A DNA stretch of 35,337 nucleotides from positions 1 through 35,337 of the forward strand of contig JAGSHC010000039.1 of assembly GCA_023954745.1 (NCBI GenBank). Direction: 5' to 3'. A program made the translations under genes and the position numbers. Position 1 is the first letter of the stretch. Every line of letters starts with the position of its first letter. Shown piece by piece: positions 26,596-33,567 of this stretch. The DNA is from Deltaproteobacteria bacterium (GTDB lineage: Bacteria; Myxococcota_A; UBA796; UBA9615). The notes below the pieces were generated by a model. The model saw only the letters and a list, made by a program, of their open reading frames with translations, was not told where the DNA came from and searched no databases.

Positions 26596-26673
26596 GCTGC
26601 TCCTCTATTCTCTGGGAAATCGCCGCGTCCCCTCAGCGGCAACGGCCACCCACCTTAGCACGGTAGGTCCCTT

Positions 26674-27669
26674 TTGACCCGCCCCTCGGTGCTGATGGCG
26701 GTGGCATGCGACGCGCTGGTCATTGGCTCTCGGGTTCTCTTCGGAGCGATCCTGGCCGCCGTGGCCGCCGGCCTTCTTGCCGTGGCGGCCCGGCCGGAGA
26801 TCTGGGCGGCTGGGACAGGCTTCGTGGTGACCTCGACCCTCGCCGTCGCCGGAACTCAGGCCCTCGCGCTCCTTCTGGCAGCGGCCCTCGCCGGCGGCTT
26901 CCTCCTCCATCAATCCCTCGCTGAGAGCGGCCGGCTCGCGGCCCTCAGCAGCCTGGGATACGGGCCGGGCTCTCTTCTCCGGGCGATGGCTCCACTGCTC
27001 GTGGGCGGGGCGCTGGTCGCGGTGGTGGCCGCTTTTTGGGTCGAGCCCACCGCCTGGACGGCGATTCACGCCGTGCGTGGCTCCCCGGCGGTGACGGCGG
27101 CGGCGCTGGGGCGTCTCGACGCCGGCGAGGTCATTGCCCTCGGGGACGGCGCGGCGAGTCGCAGCGTCCATGGACTGGAGGTGGCCGTACCCGGTGCCGC
27201 CGCCACAATGGTCCGTGCGGCCCCAAGCGCCGGCGGCTGGCTCATCCAGGAGTTGGCCGTCGAGGGAGAAATCGCGCGTTGGAGCGCCGGGAGCCTGCGA
27301 TTGCGCCCCCTCGTGGAGCCCTCCCCGCCCACGAGCCCCCTCACCTTTGGGTGGGCGCGAGGACGGTTGGCGCTGCGAGATGCCGACGGTGGGGCGGACC
27401 GAGCGCGCCTCGTCTTTCACCGAAGACATGCCCTGGTCCTGCTGGCCCCGCTGCTGGTCCTTGGTGGCTTCCTGTTGGCCGCTCGTCGCCGCGGTGCCGA
27501 TCCCGGTCGTCCGTTGGTGCGGGTGGGAGTCCTCGGGATTGTCCTGTTCTTGTTGGTTCGGGTCAGTGATCAGGGCGCCCTCGCGGGAGCCCTGAACCCG
27601 GTCGTCGCGGCTTGGGTACCTCTCGCGGCCGCTCCGCTCGGCGTGTGGATACTTCGGGGACTGCGGTGA
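26674..27669 (+). CDS. LptF/LptG family permease-like protein
   Basis: 331 residues from a TTG at 26674 (GTG 26689 and ATG 26695 are alternatives). Three helices precede the segment ESGRLAALSSLGYGPGSLLR followed by APLLVGGALVAVVAAFWVEP, the typical coupling-helix/TM3 region of LptF/LptG permeases (E...ALrs.G.s). A periplasmic domain of about 130 residues then leads to LVFHRRHALVLLAPLLVLGG and further helices. LptF and LptG extract lipopolysaccharide from the inner membrane with LptB. The family call rests on topology and this motif, and sequence divergence is high. It overlaps the next gene by 4 bp (GTGA), as expected for a cotranslated pair. Confidence 0.7.
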   Translation: MTRPSVLMAVACDALVIGSRVLFGAILAAVAAGLLAVAARPEIWAAGTGFVVTSTLAVAGTQALALLLAAALAGGFLLHQSLAESGRLAALSSLGYGPGSLLRAMAPLLVGGALVAVVAAFWVEPTAWTAIHAVRGSPAVTAAALGRLDAGEVIALGDGAASRSVHGLEVAVPGAAATMVRAAPSAGGWLIQELAVEGEIARWSAGSLRLRPLVEPSPPTSPLTFGWARGRLALRDADGGADRARLVFHRRHALVLLAPLLVLGGFLLAARRRGADPGRPLVRVGVLGIVLFLLVRVSDQGALAGALNPVVAAWVPLAAAPLGVWILRGLR

Positions 27670-28346
27670 GCCGACTTCCCCGCGCGCTGGCCCTCGAGGC
27701 CCTGGCTTGGATGCTGTTGATGCTTGTCGTGGCGGGGGCGGCGGCGCTCGCCGTGACCATGGTGGAGAGCGGAGGCGGGACGCGACCACTGGGGTTGCTC
27801 GTGACGCTGGCTCCCATGGCCCTCGCCGCCGCGACGGGCTTGCGGTTCTCTCGGGCCCGCCTGGCGGGCGCTGTCGACGGCTGGGAGACCCTTGGTGGTG
27901 CGCCGGCTGGCCTGGTGGGACCCCTGATGCTGGCGGCGGTCGGCATCGGACTCTGCGTGCTTGTAGGCCCGGTCCCCTCGGCTCCGCTCCCTCTCTCCGC
28001 TCCGGTCGAGGCTGCGGCTTCGGTCTGGTGGGTGGAGGGCTGGACGGCCCCGCCCGGTGAACGCTGGACCGTCCCCCCAGGGGAACTCGGCCTCGGAGAA
28101 CTCTGGGATCGGTGGCTCGAGACGCCCCCGCCGGGGGCGCGCGGGGGCGTGGACGGAGCGGAGCTGCTGCGTCGCGTCAGTCTCGTGCTCGCGTGGCCCC
28201 TCGCTGTGCTCGCCGGCGCGTGGCGCCCACTCCAGGTCGGAGGCCGAGAACACAGCAGCACCTCTGCGGCCTTGTTCGCGTGTGCGGTGGTCGCTGGCTG
28301 GATGAGCTTCGGCGCGCTCGCTGTGGGCGCCTACTCGATGACGTAG
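27666..28346 (+). CDS. Shortened LptF/LptG-like membrane protein
   Basis: 226 residues from GTG 27666, which overlaps the upstream stop codon. It has two N-terminal helices (ALAWMLLMLVVAGAAALAVT and LLVTLAPMALAAATGL), the segment RLAGAVDGWETLGGAPAGLV followed by GPLMLAAVGIGLCVLVGPV, a short soluble part and two C-terminal helices. The arrangement echoes its neighbour but the periplasmic domain is much reduced (a normal LptG is about 360 residues). It may form a heterodimer with that neighbour. The last 16 bp overlap the convergent 77-residue gene. The LptG relationship is inferred mainly from position and topology. Confidence 0.6.
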   Translation: MSRLPRALALEALAWMLLMLVVAGAAALAVTMVESGGGTRPLGLLVTLAPMALAAATGLRFSRARLAGAVDGWETLGGAPAGLVGPLMLAAVGIGLCVLVGPVPSAPLPLSAPVEAAASVWWVEGWTAPPGERWTVPPGELGLGELWDRWLETPPPGARGGVDGAELLRRVSLVLAWPLAVLAGAWRPLQVGGREHSSTSAALFACAVVAGWMSFGALAVGAYSMT

Positions 28347-28564
28347 ACGTCGATCTTGCTGCCCGGCAGGAAGATGTGGGGCCACGGGGGCTCCACCAAG
28401 ACTCCCTTGTCGTTGTAGAGAGCGGAGACCTGGATATCGAGGCCTCCGTCGCGTGCCTCGGCTTCGCCGACGACTTCGACCACGGTGTCGTCGAGCTCGT
28501 ACTTGCGCGGGGCGACGACGCGGCCGCGATGCAGCGGAGTGCGTAGAAAGACTCGGACGTTCAC
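28331..28564 (-). CDS. Small conserved-looking hypothetical protein (77 residues)
   Basis: 77 residues from GTG 28564, which has AGGAG 6 nt upstream; the open frame is longer, but it runs into the cyclophilin gene. The sequence is beta-rich (VNVRVFLRTPLHRGRVVAPR, DDTVVEVVGEAE and FLPGSKIDVYVIE) with no signal peptide or helix. It starts 19 bp after the cyclophilin stop, so it is probably expressed with it. I do not recognise a family. Confidence 0.65.
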   Translation of the reverse strand: MNVRVFLRTPLHRGRVVAPRKYELDDTVVEVVGEAEARDGGLDIQVSALYNDKGVLVEPPWPHIFLPGSKIDVYVIE

Positions 28565-28583
28565 GATGGGCTCCTGAATGCGC

Positions 28584-29330
28584 TTAGAGCGGGCGCTTGC
28601 CGCGGTGAATGGTGACTCGTTCGAGGACGACGGGCTCCAGAGGACGGTTGTCCTTGTCGCGGTCGACTCGGGCAATGTCTGCGATCAGTGAGACCGGCTC
28701 GCAAGTACCGAATGCGGAGTGCTTGCCATCCAGCTGGGGAGTTGCGACCTCGGTGATGAAGAACTGGGCGCTCCCGGTGTTGGGCGCTCCGGCGTTTGCC
28801 ATCGAGAGGGTGCCGGGGATGTGCTTGAGCTCGGGGTCGATCTCGTCAGGGACGCGGTAGCCGACGTTCCCCAGCCCGGTTCCGGCGCGGTCTCCGCCCT
28901 GCACCATGAACTCGGGAATTACGCGGTGGAAGGTGGTCCCGTCGTAGTAGGCCTGCCCCGAGATGGGCGCCCGGGTCACGGGGTCGGTCCAGGTCTTCGT
29001 TCCCTCGGCCAGCCCCACGAAGTTGGCGACTGTCTCAGGGGCGGACTTCGGCAGCAGCTCGCAGAGGATCTCCCCGCGGGAGGTCTCCAGAATCGACCAG
29101 ACGCGCTGGCCCGGCTTCAGTCCGAGCGCTTCGGCGAGGTCGCGACGGGCGATCTCCGCTTCGAGGTCGTCGACGGTCAGCTTCAGCTGGGCGTTCTCTG
29201 TGGCGATGCTGGCGAGCTCCTCCTCCTGAGCCTCGAGGGCTCGTTCGAGTTCGTTGTTCTCCTCTTTCAGCTCGGCGGTGCAACCGGCGAGTCCAAAGGA
29301 GAGCAGCACGGGGAGGAGGGAGGAGCGCAT
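28584..29330 (-). CDS. Cyclophilin-type peptidyl-prolyl isomerase, lipoprotein
   Basis: 248 residues. The signal peptide has lipobox Leu-Ala-Gly-Cys17. A coiled coil (residues 21-64, rich in EEN, LERALEAQEEEL and DLEAEIARRD) separates the lipid anchor from the cyclophilin domain. The domain has YDGTTFHRVIPEFMVQGGD (catalytic Arg in FHR, Gln in VQGGD), GTLSMANAGAPNTGSAQFFI and a C-terminal KHSAFGTCEP. It would fold proteins in the periplasm, tethered to a membrane, the coiled coil acting as spacer or dimeriser. ATG 29330 lacks a Shine-Dalgarno. A TATAGT at 29345-29340 overlaps the stop codon of the upstream methyltransferase. Confidence 0.92.
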   Translation of the reverse strand: MRSSLLPVLLSFGLAGCTAELKEENNELERALEAQEEELASIATENAQLKLTVDDLEAEIARRDLAEALGLKPGQRVWSILETSRGEILCELLPKSAPETVANFVGLAEGTKTWTDPVTRAPISGQAYYDGTTFHRVIPEFMVQGGDRAGTGLGNVGYRVPDEIDPELKHIPGTLSMANAGAPNTGSAQFFITEVATPQLDGKHSAFGTCEPVSLIADIARVDRDKDNRPLEPVVLERVTIHRGKRPL

Positions 29331-29340
29331 GCGCTCGGGA

Positions 29341-30237
29341 CTATACCGAGGAGTGGGGCCGTCGACCGACCGTGACGACGAGGGGGCACGCGACGGTGCC
29401 GTGCCACTGGCCACGCCGCAGCTCCTCCGTACGAGACTCGGCCGCGCGCCGCTCGGCCTCCTCCAGCACGGTCAGTTCGCCATTGGGGAAGGCGTCCGCC
29501 GAGAGCCATCGCTGCATTGCGGCCTCGGCGGCGAGCGCGTCGAGGTCGGTCCAGGACAGCAAGGCCGCACGGACCTGCTCCTCAGAGGGGCTGTATGGCG
29601 GCGTGAGGCGTAGCAGGCCCTCTTCGGTCCGCGTGTGGGTCTCGACCAGTCCCGCGCTCTCGAGAAGCGTGTCCGCGGTCGCGGCGGCGTCCCAGGATCC
29701 GAGGCCTCGGCGGGCTGCCCCCTGGGTCGCCGTCTCCAGTCGGCGCAGAAGGCCCGCGCGGAGCAAGTCCGATTGGTGGCGGTCGTCGGTCGCCTGGATC
29801 GCGCCGGGCAGGTCTGGCTCGATCACGGCGACCAGGCCTCCGGGCCGGACGAGACGGACCATCTCGCTCACGACCTCTTCGGGCCGTGACACGTGGGTCA
29901 AGAGCGCCTGACACACGACGGCGTCATAGGTCGCGTCGCTCCGGGGGATCGAGCGGACGTCTGCCTCCTCGAAGCGGAGCTTGCCCGTGAGGCCCTCGGC
30001 CCGCGCTCGGCCTCGGGCCGCCTCGATCTGATCCGGATCGGCGTCGAATCCATCGACGCGGGATGCGACGTGCCCGGGGGCATCGGACCCCACCCCGAGC
30101 AGGAGACGCCCCAGTTCTCCGCGCCCGCATCCCAGGTCTGCGATCACGCCGGGCCCCAGAACGAGCGAGGCGCGCAGAGCCTGAGCCCGCGCGCCTCGCC
30201 AGATCTGTTCGCGAAGAACGTGGACTAGAACGCCCAA
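29341..30237 (-). CDS. Class I SAM-dependent methyltransferase
   Basis: 298 residues from a TTG at 30237 (no alternative start fits better). Motif I is VIADLGCGRGELG, followed by VDGFDADPDQIEAAR (acidic end of strand 2), FEEADVRSIP (motif for adenine) and YDAVVCQALLTHVSRPEEVVSEMVRLVRPGGLV. It methylates an unknown small molecule or lipid. The start overlaps the end of the Ig-repeat outer-membrane protein gene by 13 bp, so it follows it in an operon. The C-terminal 120 residues are unusual for the core fold and may decide substrate choice. Confidence 0.85.
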   Translation of the reverse strand: MGVLVHVLREQIWRGARAQALRASLVLGPGVIADLGCGRGELGRLLLGVGSDAPGHVASRVDGFDADPDQIEAARGRARAEGLTGKLRFEEADVRSIPRSDATYDAVVCQALLTHVSRPEEVVSEMVRLVRPGGLVAVIEPDLPGAIQATDDRHQSDLLRAGLLRRLETATQGAARRGLGSWDAAATADTLLESAGLVETHTRTEEGLLRLTPPYSPSEEQVRAALLSWTDLDALAAEAAMQRWLSADAFPNGELTVLEEAERRAAESRTEELRRGQWHGTVACPLVVTVGRRPHSSV

Positions 30238-33200
30238 CCAGCGCTGATGCGCACCGTGTTCGACATCTCATTGATGCGGCCACGCTGAGTGATGTTGTCC
30301 TCGTTCGGGTAGCGGAGCGACAGCGCCCGCGTGGTCAGGTCGTAGCTGATGTCCAGCAGGAGGCCCTTCCACGGGAAGATGTTCACACCCACGTTCAGGT
30401 TGTGGTTCGTGACGCCGGCCAGGTTGAAGGTCTGACCCTGGAACGCACCGACGAGACCGATGGTCATGTTGTAGTCGATGTGCGGACGGAGCATGGGGAG
30501 CACCGTGTAGCGCACGCCCAGTCCCCAGCGGAGACCGTGCAGGTTGACGGTGTCGAACTGCGGCTTCTTCACGTTGTCCGTGGTGTCGAGCACCCGGCGG
30601 AACATCACCACGTCCTGCGCCATGTATCCGACGCGGGCGAGGATATCGAGGGGGCCGACCTTCTTGAGCAGCGGCAGGCGACCCTGCAGGTCGATGTTCA
30701 GGAAGTTCATGCCGTCGCAGAAGTGGTTGCTGCAGTGCGAGCCACCGGCGGTCGAGCTCGTCTCGAAGTCCGTGGAGTAGGCGAGGCGCGTGTAGCTGAC
30801 CGCCGCACCGACGTACTCGATGGGGAAGATCTCGCCGCGAATCTGGAAGGAGCCGAGGGTCGCCGCCCGGGCCTCGGTCTTCAGGAAGTCGTAGTCGCCG
30901 AGGAGCGAGTCGGCGACGGGGTTGCAGTCGCCGTCACCGGTGTTCGCGCAGGGCGTGCTGTCGTAGCTGTAGGCGCCGGGCGCCCAGCCAACCGCGATCT
31001 GGGCGAAGCGGTTCTTCATGCGCGCGTCGTCCCCAGCCGGCGGCTGCTTCTTCGGCTTCTTCTCCTTCACTGGCTTCGTGGTCGCATCCGCCACGGGCTC
31101 GACGGCGCCGATGCGGATGGTGGCGAAGCCTGCGAGGTCACCGGCGGGGCGGGTGGCTGTAAGCCGGACCGACTCCTTGCCCGAGTTCGGCGGGATGGTC
31201 AGAAGCGCCGACGTTGTGCCGTCGCCGTTGTCGACCTTGTTGGAGATCGTGCCGCCGTCGGCGAGGAGGATGACCGTCTCACCGGCGACGAGGATTCCGC
31301 CGCTGTCGATGACGCGAACGAGGATGTTCACGCTGCCACCGTTGGCGGCGACGTTGCCGGGCACCGCGCTGACCTGAATGGAAGTCGGGGTTCCGGGAGG
31401 CGCCGCCGAACCGGAGTCCGTGGTCACTTCGCTGGTCTCACCACCGCCATCCGCACCCCAGACGGCGGTTCCGCCGCCGGCGGGAGGAGCGACTTCGGCA
31501 GCCTGGTCAGCGCCGAGAGAGACGGACGCGCGGAGCTTGCCCCAGCGCGCGACGAGGCGACCCTGGTCCTGACCGCCGGAGACGGGGAACTTGAAGCCCT
31601 TGACGGGCTCCTGCGACTGCCAGAGCGGAGCCTCGAAGGTCGTGCCGTTGCCTGCGTCGAAGCGCACTGTGGCGAGACCCGGAAGGGGGCCAGCGGCGTA
31701 GAGCACCGTGCCGAGGCCGTACTCGTTGGTCTGCACCGAGGTGGTGACCGAGCCTCCGCCGGAGGTGACGCTGACGTTGAGCGGAGCGTTGGCGACCGGG
31801 TTGCCGTCCTTGTCGACGGACACGATCGTCACCGGCATGTTCTGGCCGGTCAGGACGACGTCATCGAGGGCGAAGGCCACGAGGCCAGCGACGGGGCGCT
31901 TGTTGCCCCGGATTCCCGCTGTCGCGGAGATGGTCTTCTTCACGTTCCACTGGACCGGAACATCGGCCTTGAAGACACCCGGCTGGGGGCGCGTCGGGTT
32001 CGCGACGAGGCCCTCGAGGGCGCGGAACTCGATGTTGTAGGTCTCGCTGGGCGTGCCCGACTTCTCCTTGATTGAGGCGGTCAGGGTGCTCTTCGTCACC
32101 GACGAGGTGATGTTGGAGGGATCGGCCGTCAGCGTCAGCGCCTCGGGCAAACCGCGCTCGAGGCCGATGGACACCGTGTCGGCCGACGTGGCCTCCTGGC
32201 CCGCGATGGTGGCCGTGATGTCGGCCCGCGAGGAGCCATCGAGGCGCGGCGCCGTGTAGATGGCCTCGTACACCCCGTCACGCACGAAGCGCACTGGAGA
32301 GAGCGTGCCCTGGGTCGCGCTCACATTGATGGTCTGCCCGTCCGCCGGGCGGCCGCGGCCGTCGACCGCGAAGATGCGGACCTTGGCCTTGTTCTCACCG
32401 TCGGCGGTGATGAACTCGGAGACGCCGCCGATGGCAATCCGGTTGAACGGGGGAACCTGGAGGTCGATCTTCTGGGTCGAGCGCGAGCCCGACGACTGGA
32501 TGAGCTCCACGTCGGCGTACTTGACGCCCGGGGGCACCGTGATCGGCACGCTGGCCTTGCCGTCGGGGCCGGTCACCGAGGGCGGGAACGTGGTCTCGCC
32601 GACCTTGAAGATGAGGGTCACGCCGGGGGCGCGGGCATCGACGGGGTAGTTCACCTTCCCGATGAGGGGCACCGTGAAGAAGCCGTTGGTTCCGGGGCGG
32701 TTCTTGTCCCAGACGCTGATGATCGCCACCTGCGGAAACGGCGTGGTCGGCGGCACGAAGACGGCTGAGTAGTTGCCGCCGGTCAGCGGCGTCAGCGCCT
32801 GCACCTCGCCCACGTTGGAGCTGGCGACGAGGTTTGCATTGTCGATGGGGTTCCCGGCCTTGTCGGCCACCGTGAACATCAGGGTGGATGTGGGGTCCTG
32901 ACTCAGCACGATGCGATCGGGCGTGGCGTTCATCGACACGCGGCCGCGAGCGGCAGACACGATGTTCAGGGGGAAGGAGGCCTCGAGGTTCGTTCCGCTC
33001 TCGAGGCGGGCGCGAATCTTGAGGTCGGCGATCTGCGCTCCGCGCTCGGGGGCTGTGTACGCGCAGTTGTAGAGGCCAGGGCCTACCTGGGAGCACTCGG
33101 AGTCGAAGCGTCCTGCGCTGGCCGCCGAGCCCTTGAAGCGCACCCCGTTGGCCAGCTTTCCACCGGTGTCGGAGACGACGAGCGTCAGGCCAACGCGGGC

Positions 33201-33338
33201 TCCGTCCGAGCTGATCGTCCCCGGGGGGACCAGAGAAACGCTGCCGGCGGCACCCAACTGGAGAGTGGGGACCTGGCCAGTGGCCGGAGCGGCCATCAGG
33301 AGCAGCAATGTCAGCGGAAGCAGGAAGCGACGAATCAT
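30225..33338 (-). CDS. Outer-membrane protein: Ig-like repeat passenger and C-terminal beta-barrel
   Basis: 1037 residues from ATG 33338; the frame is open upstream, but a signal peptide starts here (MIRRFLLPLTLLLLMAAPATG). Six to seven tandem bacterial Ig-like (Big_1/invasin-type) domains cover about residues 25-790. Typical segments are VSEFITADGENKAKVRIFAV and VSVDKDGNPVANAPLNVSV. A lysine/proline linker (KEKKPKKQPPAG) follows, then a domain of about 225 residues with alternating strands (LGSFQIRGEIFPIEYVGAAV, LHGLRWGLGVRYTV) ending in the aromatic signature RISAGWAF of outer-membrane barrels. It would insert the barrel and display or hold the Ig repeats. The order is that of classical autotransporters, opposite to intimin/invasin, which has the barrel first. 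It has the strongest promoter in the window. Confidence 0.8.
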   Translation of the reverse strand: MIRRFLLPLTLLLLMAAPATGQVPTLQLGAAGSVSLVPPGTISSDGARVGLTLVVSDTGGKLANGVRFKGSAASAGRFDSECSQVGPGLYNCAYTAPERGAQIADLKIRARLESGTNLEASFPLNIVSAARGRVSMNATPDRIVLSQDPTSTLMFTVADKAGNPIDNANLVASSNVGEVQALTPLTGGNYSAVFVPPTTPFPQVAIISVWDKNRPGTNGFFTVPLIGKVNYPVDARAPGVTLIFKVGETTFPPSVTGPDGKASVPITVPPGVKYADVELIQSSGSRSTQKIDLQVPPFNRIAIGGVSEFITADGENKAKVRIFAVDGRGRPADGQTINVSATQGTLSPVRFVRDGVYEAIYTAPRLDGSSRADITATIAGQEATSADTVSIGLERGLPEALTLTADPSNITSSVTKSTLTASIKEKSGTPSETYNIEFRALEGLVANPTRPQPGVFKADVPVQWNVKKTISATAGIRGNKRPVAGLVAFALDDVVLTGQNMPVTIVSVDKDGNPVANAPLNVSVTSGGGSVTTSVQTNEYGLGTVLYAAGPLPGLATVRFDAGNGTTFEAPLWQSQEPVKGFKFPVSGGQDQGRLVARWGKLRASVSLGADQAAEVAPPAGGGTAVWGADGGGETSEVTTDSGSAAPPGTPTSIQVSAVPGNVAANGGSVNILVRVIDSGGILVAGETVILLADGGTISNKVDNGDGTTSALLTIPPNSGKESVRLTATRPAGDLAGFATIRIGAVEPVADATTKPVKEKKPKKQPPAGDDARMKNRFAQIAVGWAPGAYSYDSTPCANTGDGDCNPVADSLLGDYDFLKTEARAATLGSFQIRGEIFPIEYVGAAVSYTRLAYSTDFETSSTAGGSHCSNHFCDGMNFLNIDLQGRLPLLKKVGPLDILARVGYMAQDVVMFRRVLDTTDNVKKPQFDTVNLHGLRWGLGVRYTVLPMLRPHIDYNMTIGLVGAFQGQTFNLAGVTNHNLNVGVNIFPWKGLLLDISYDLTTRALSLRYPNEDNITQRGRINEMSNTVRISAGWAF

Positions 33339-33430
33339 TGATCGGCCTCGGGGAGGAGGAGGGGGTGGGCGGCTGCCCGTACGAGTCTCTCGCACTGTCT
33401 GGCTTCCCTCGCGTGGGCCAGAGTGCGCGC

Positions 33431-33460
33431 ATTCTATGAATGGCCCGAAAACGGTGTCAA
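33431..33460 (-). promoter_or_regulatory. Sigma70-type promoter of the Ig-repeat outer-membrane protein operon
   Basis: On the minus strand TTGACA (33460-33455), an 18-bp spacer and TAGAAT (33436-33431). The leader would be about 85 nt to ATG 33338. The rest of the 229-bp gap to the dehydrogenase gene shows no other feature. Confidence 0.8.
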
Positions 33461-33567
33461 CGCGGGGCGGATCTACCCGGCCGGGCGGGAGGCCTGGCTG
33501 GCTATCAGGCACCAACGCGCCCGAACGACCCGCGGTTTCATCCGAGAGCCGAAGGTTTTCTTTCTGG

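Noticed and set aside
29330-29345. TATAGT as own promoter of the cyclophilin gene
   Set aside because: The hexamer contains the stop codon of the upstream methyltransferase and has no -35; operon transcription explains expression equally well.
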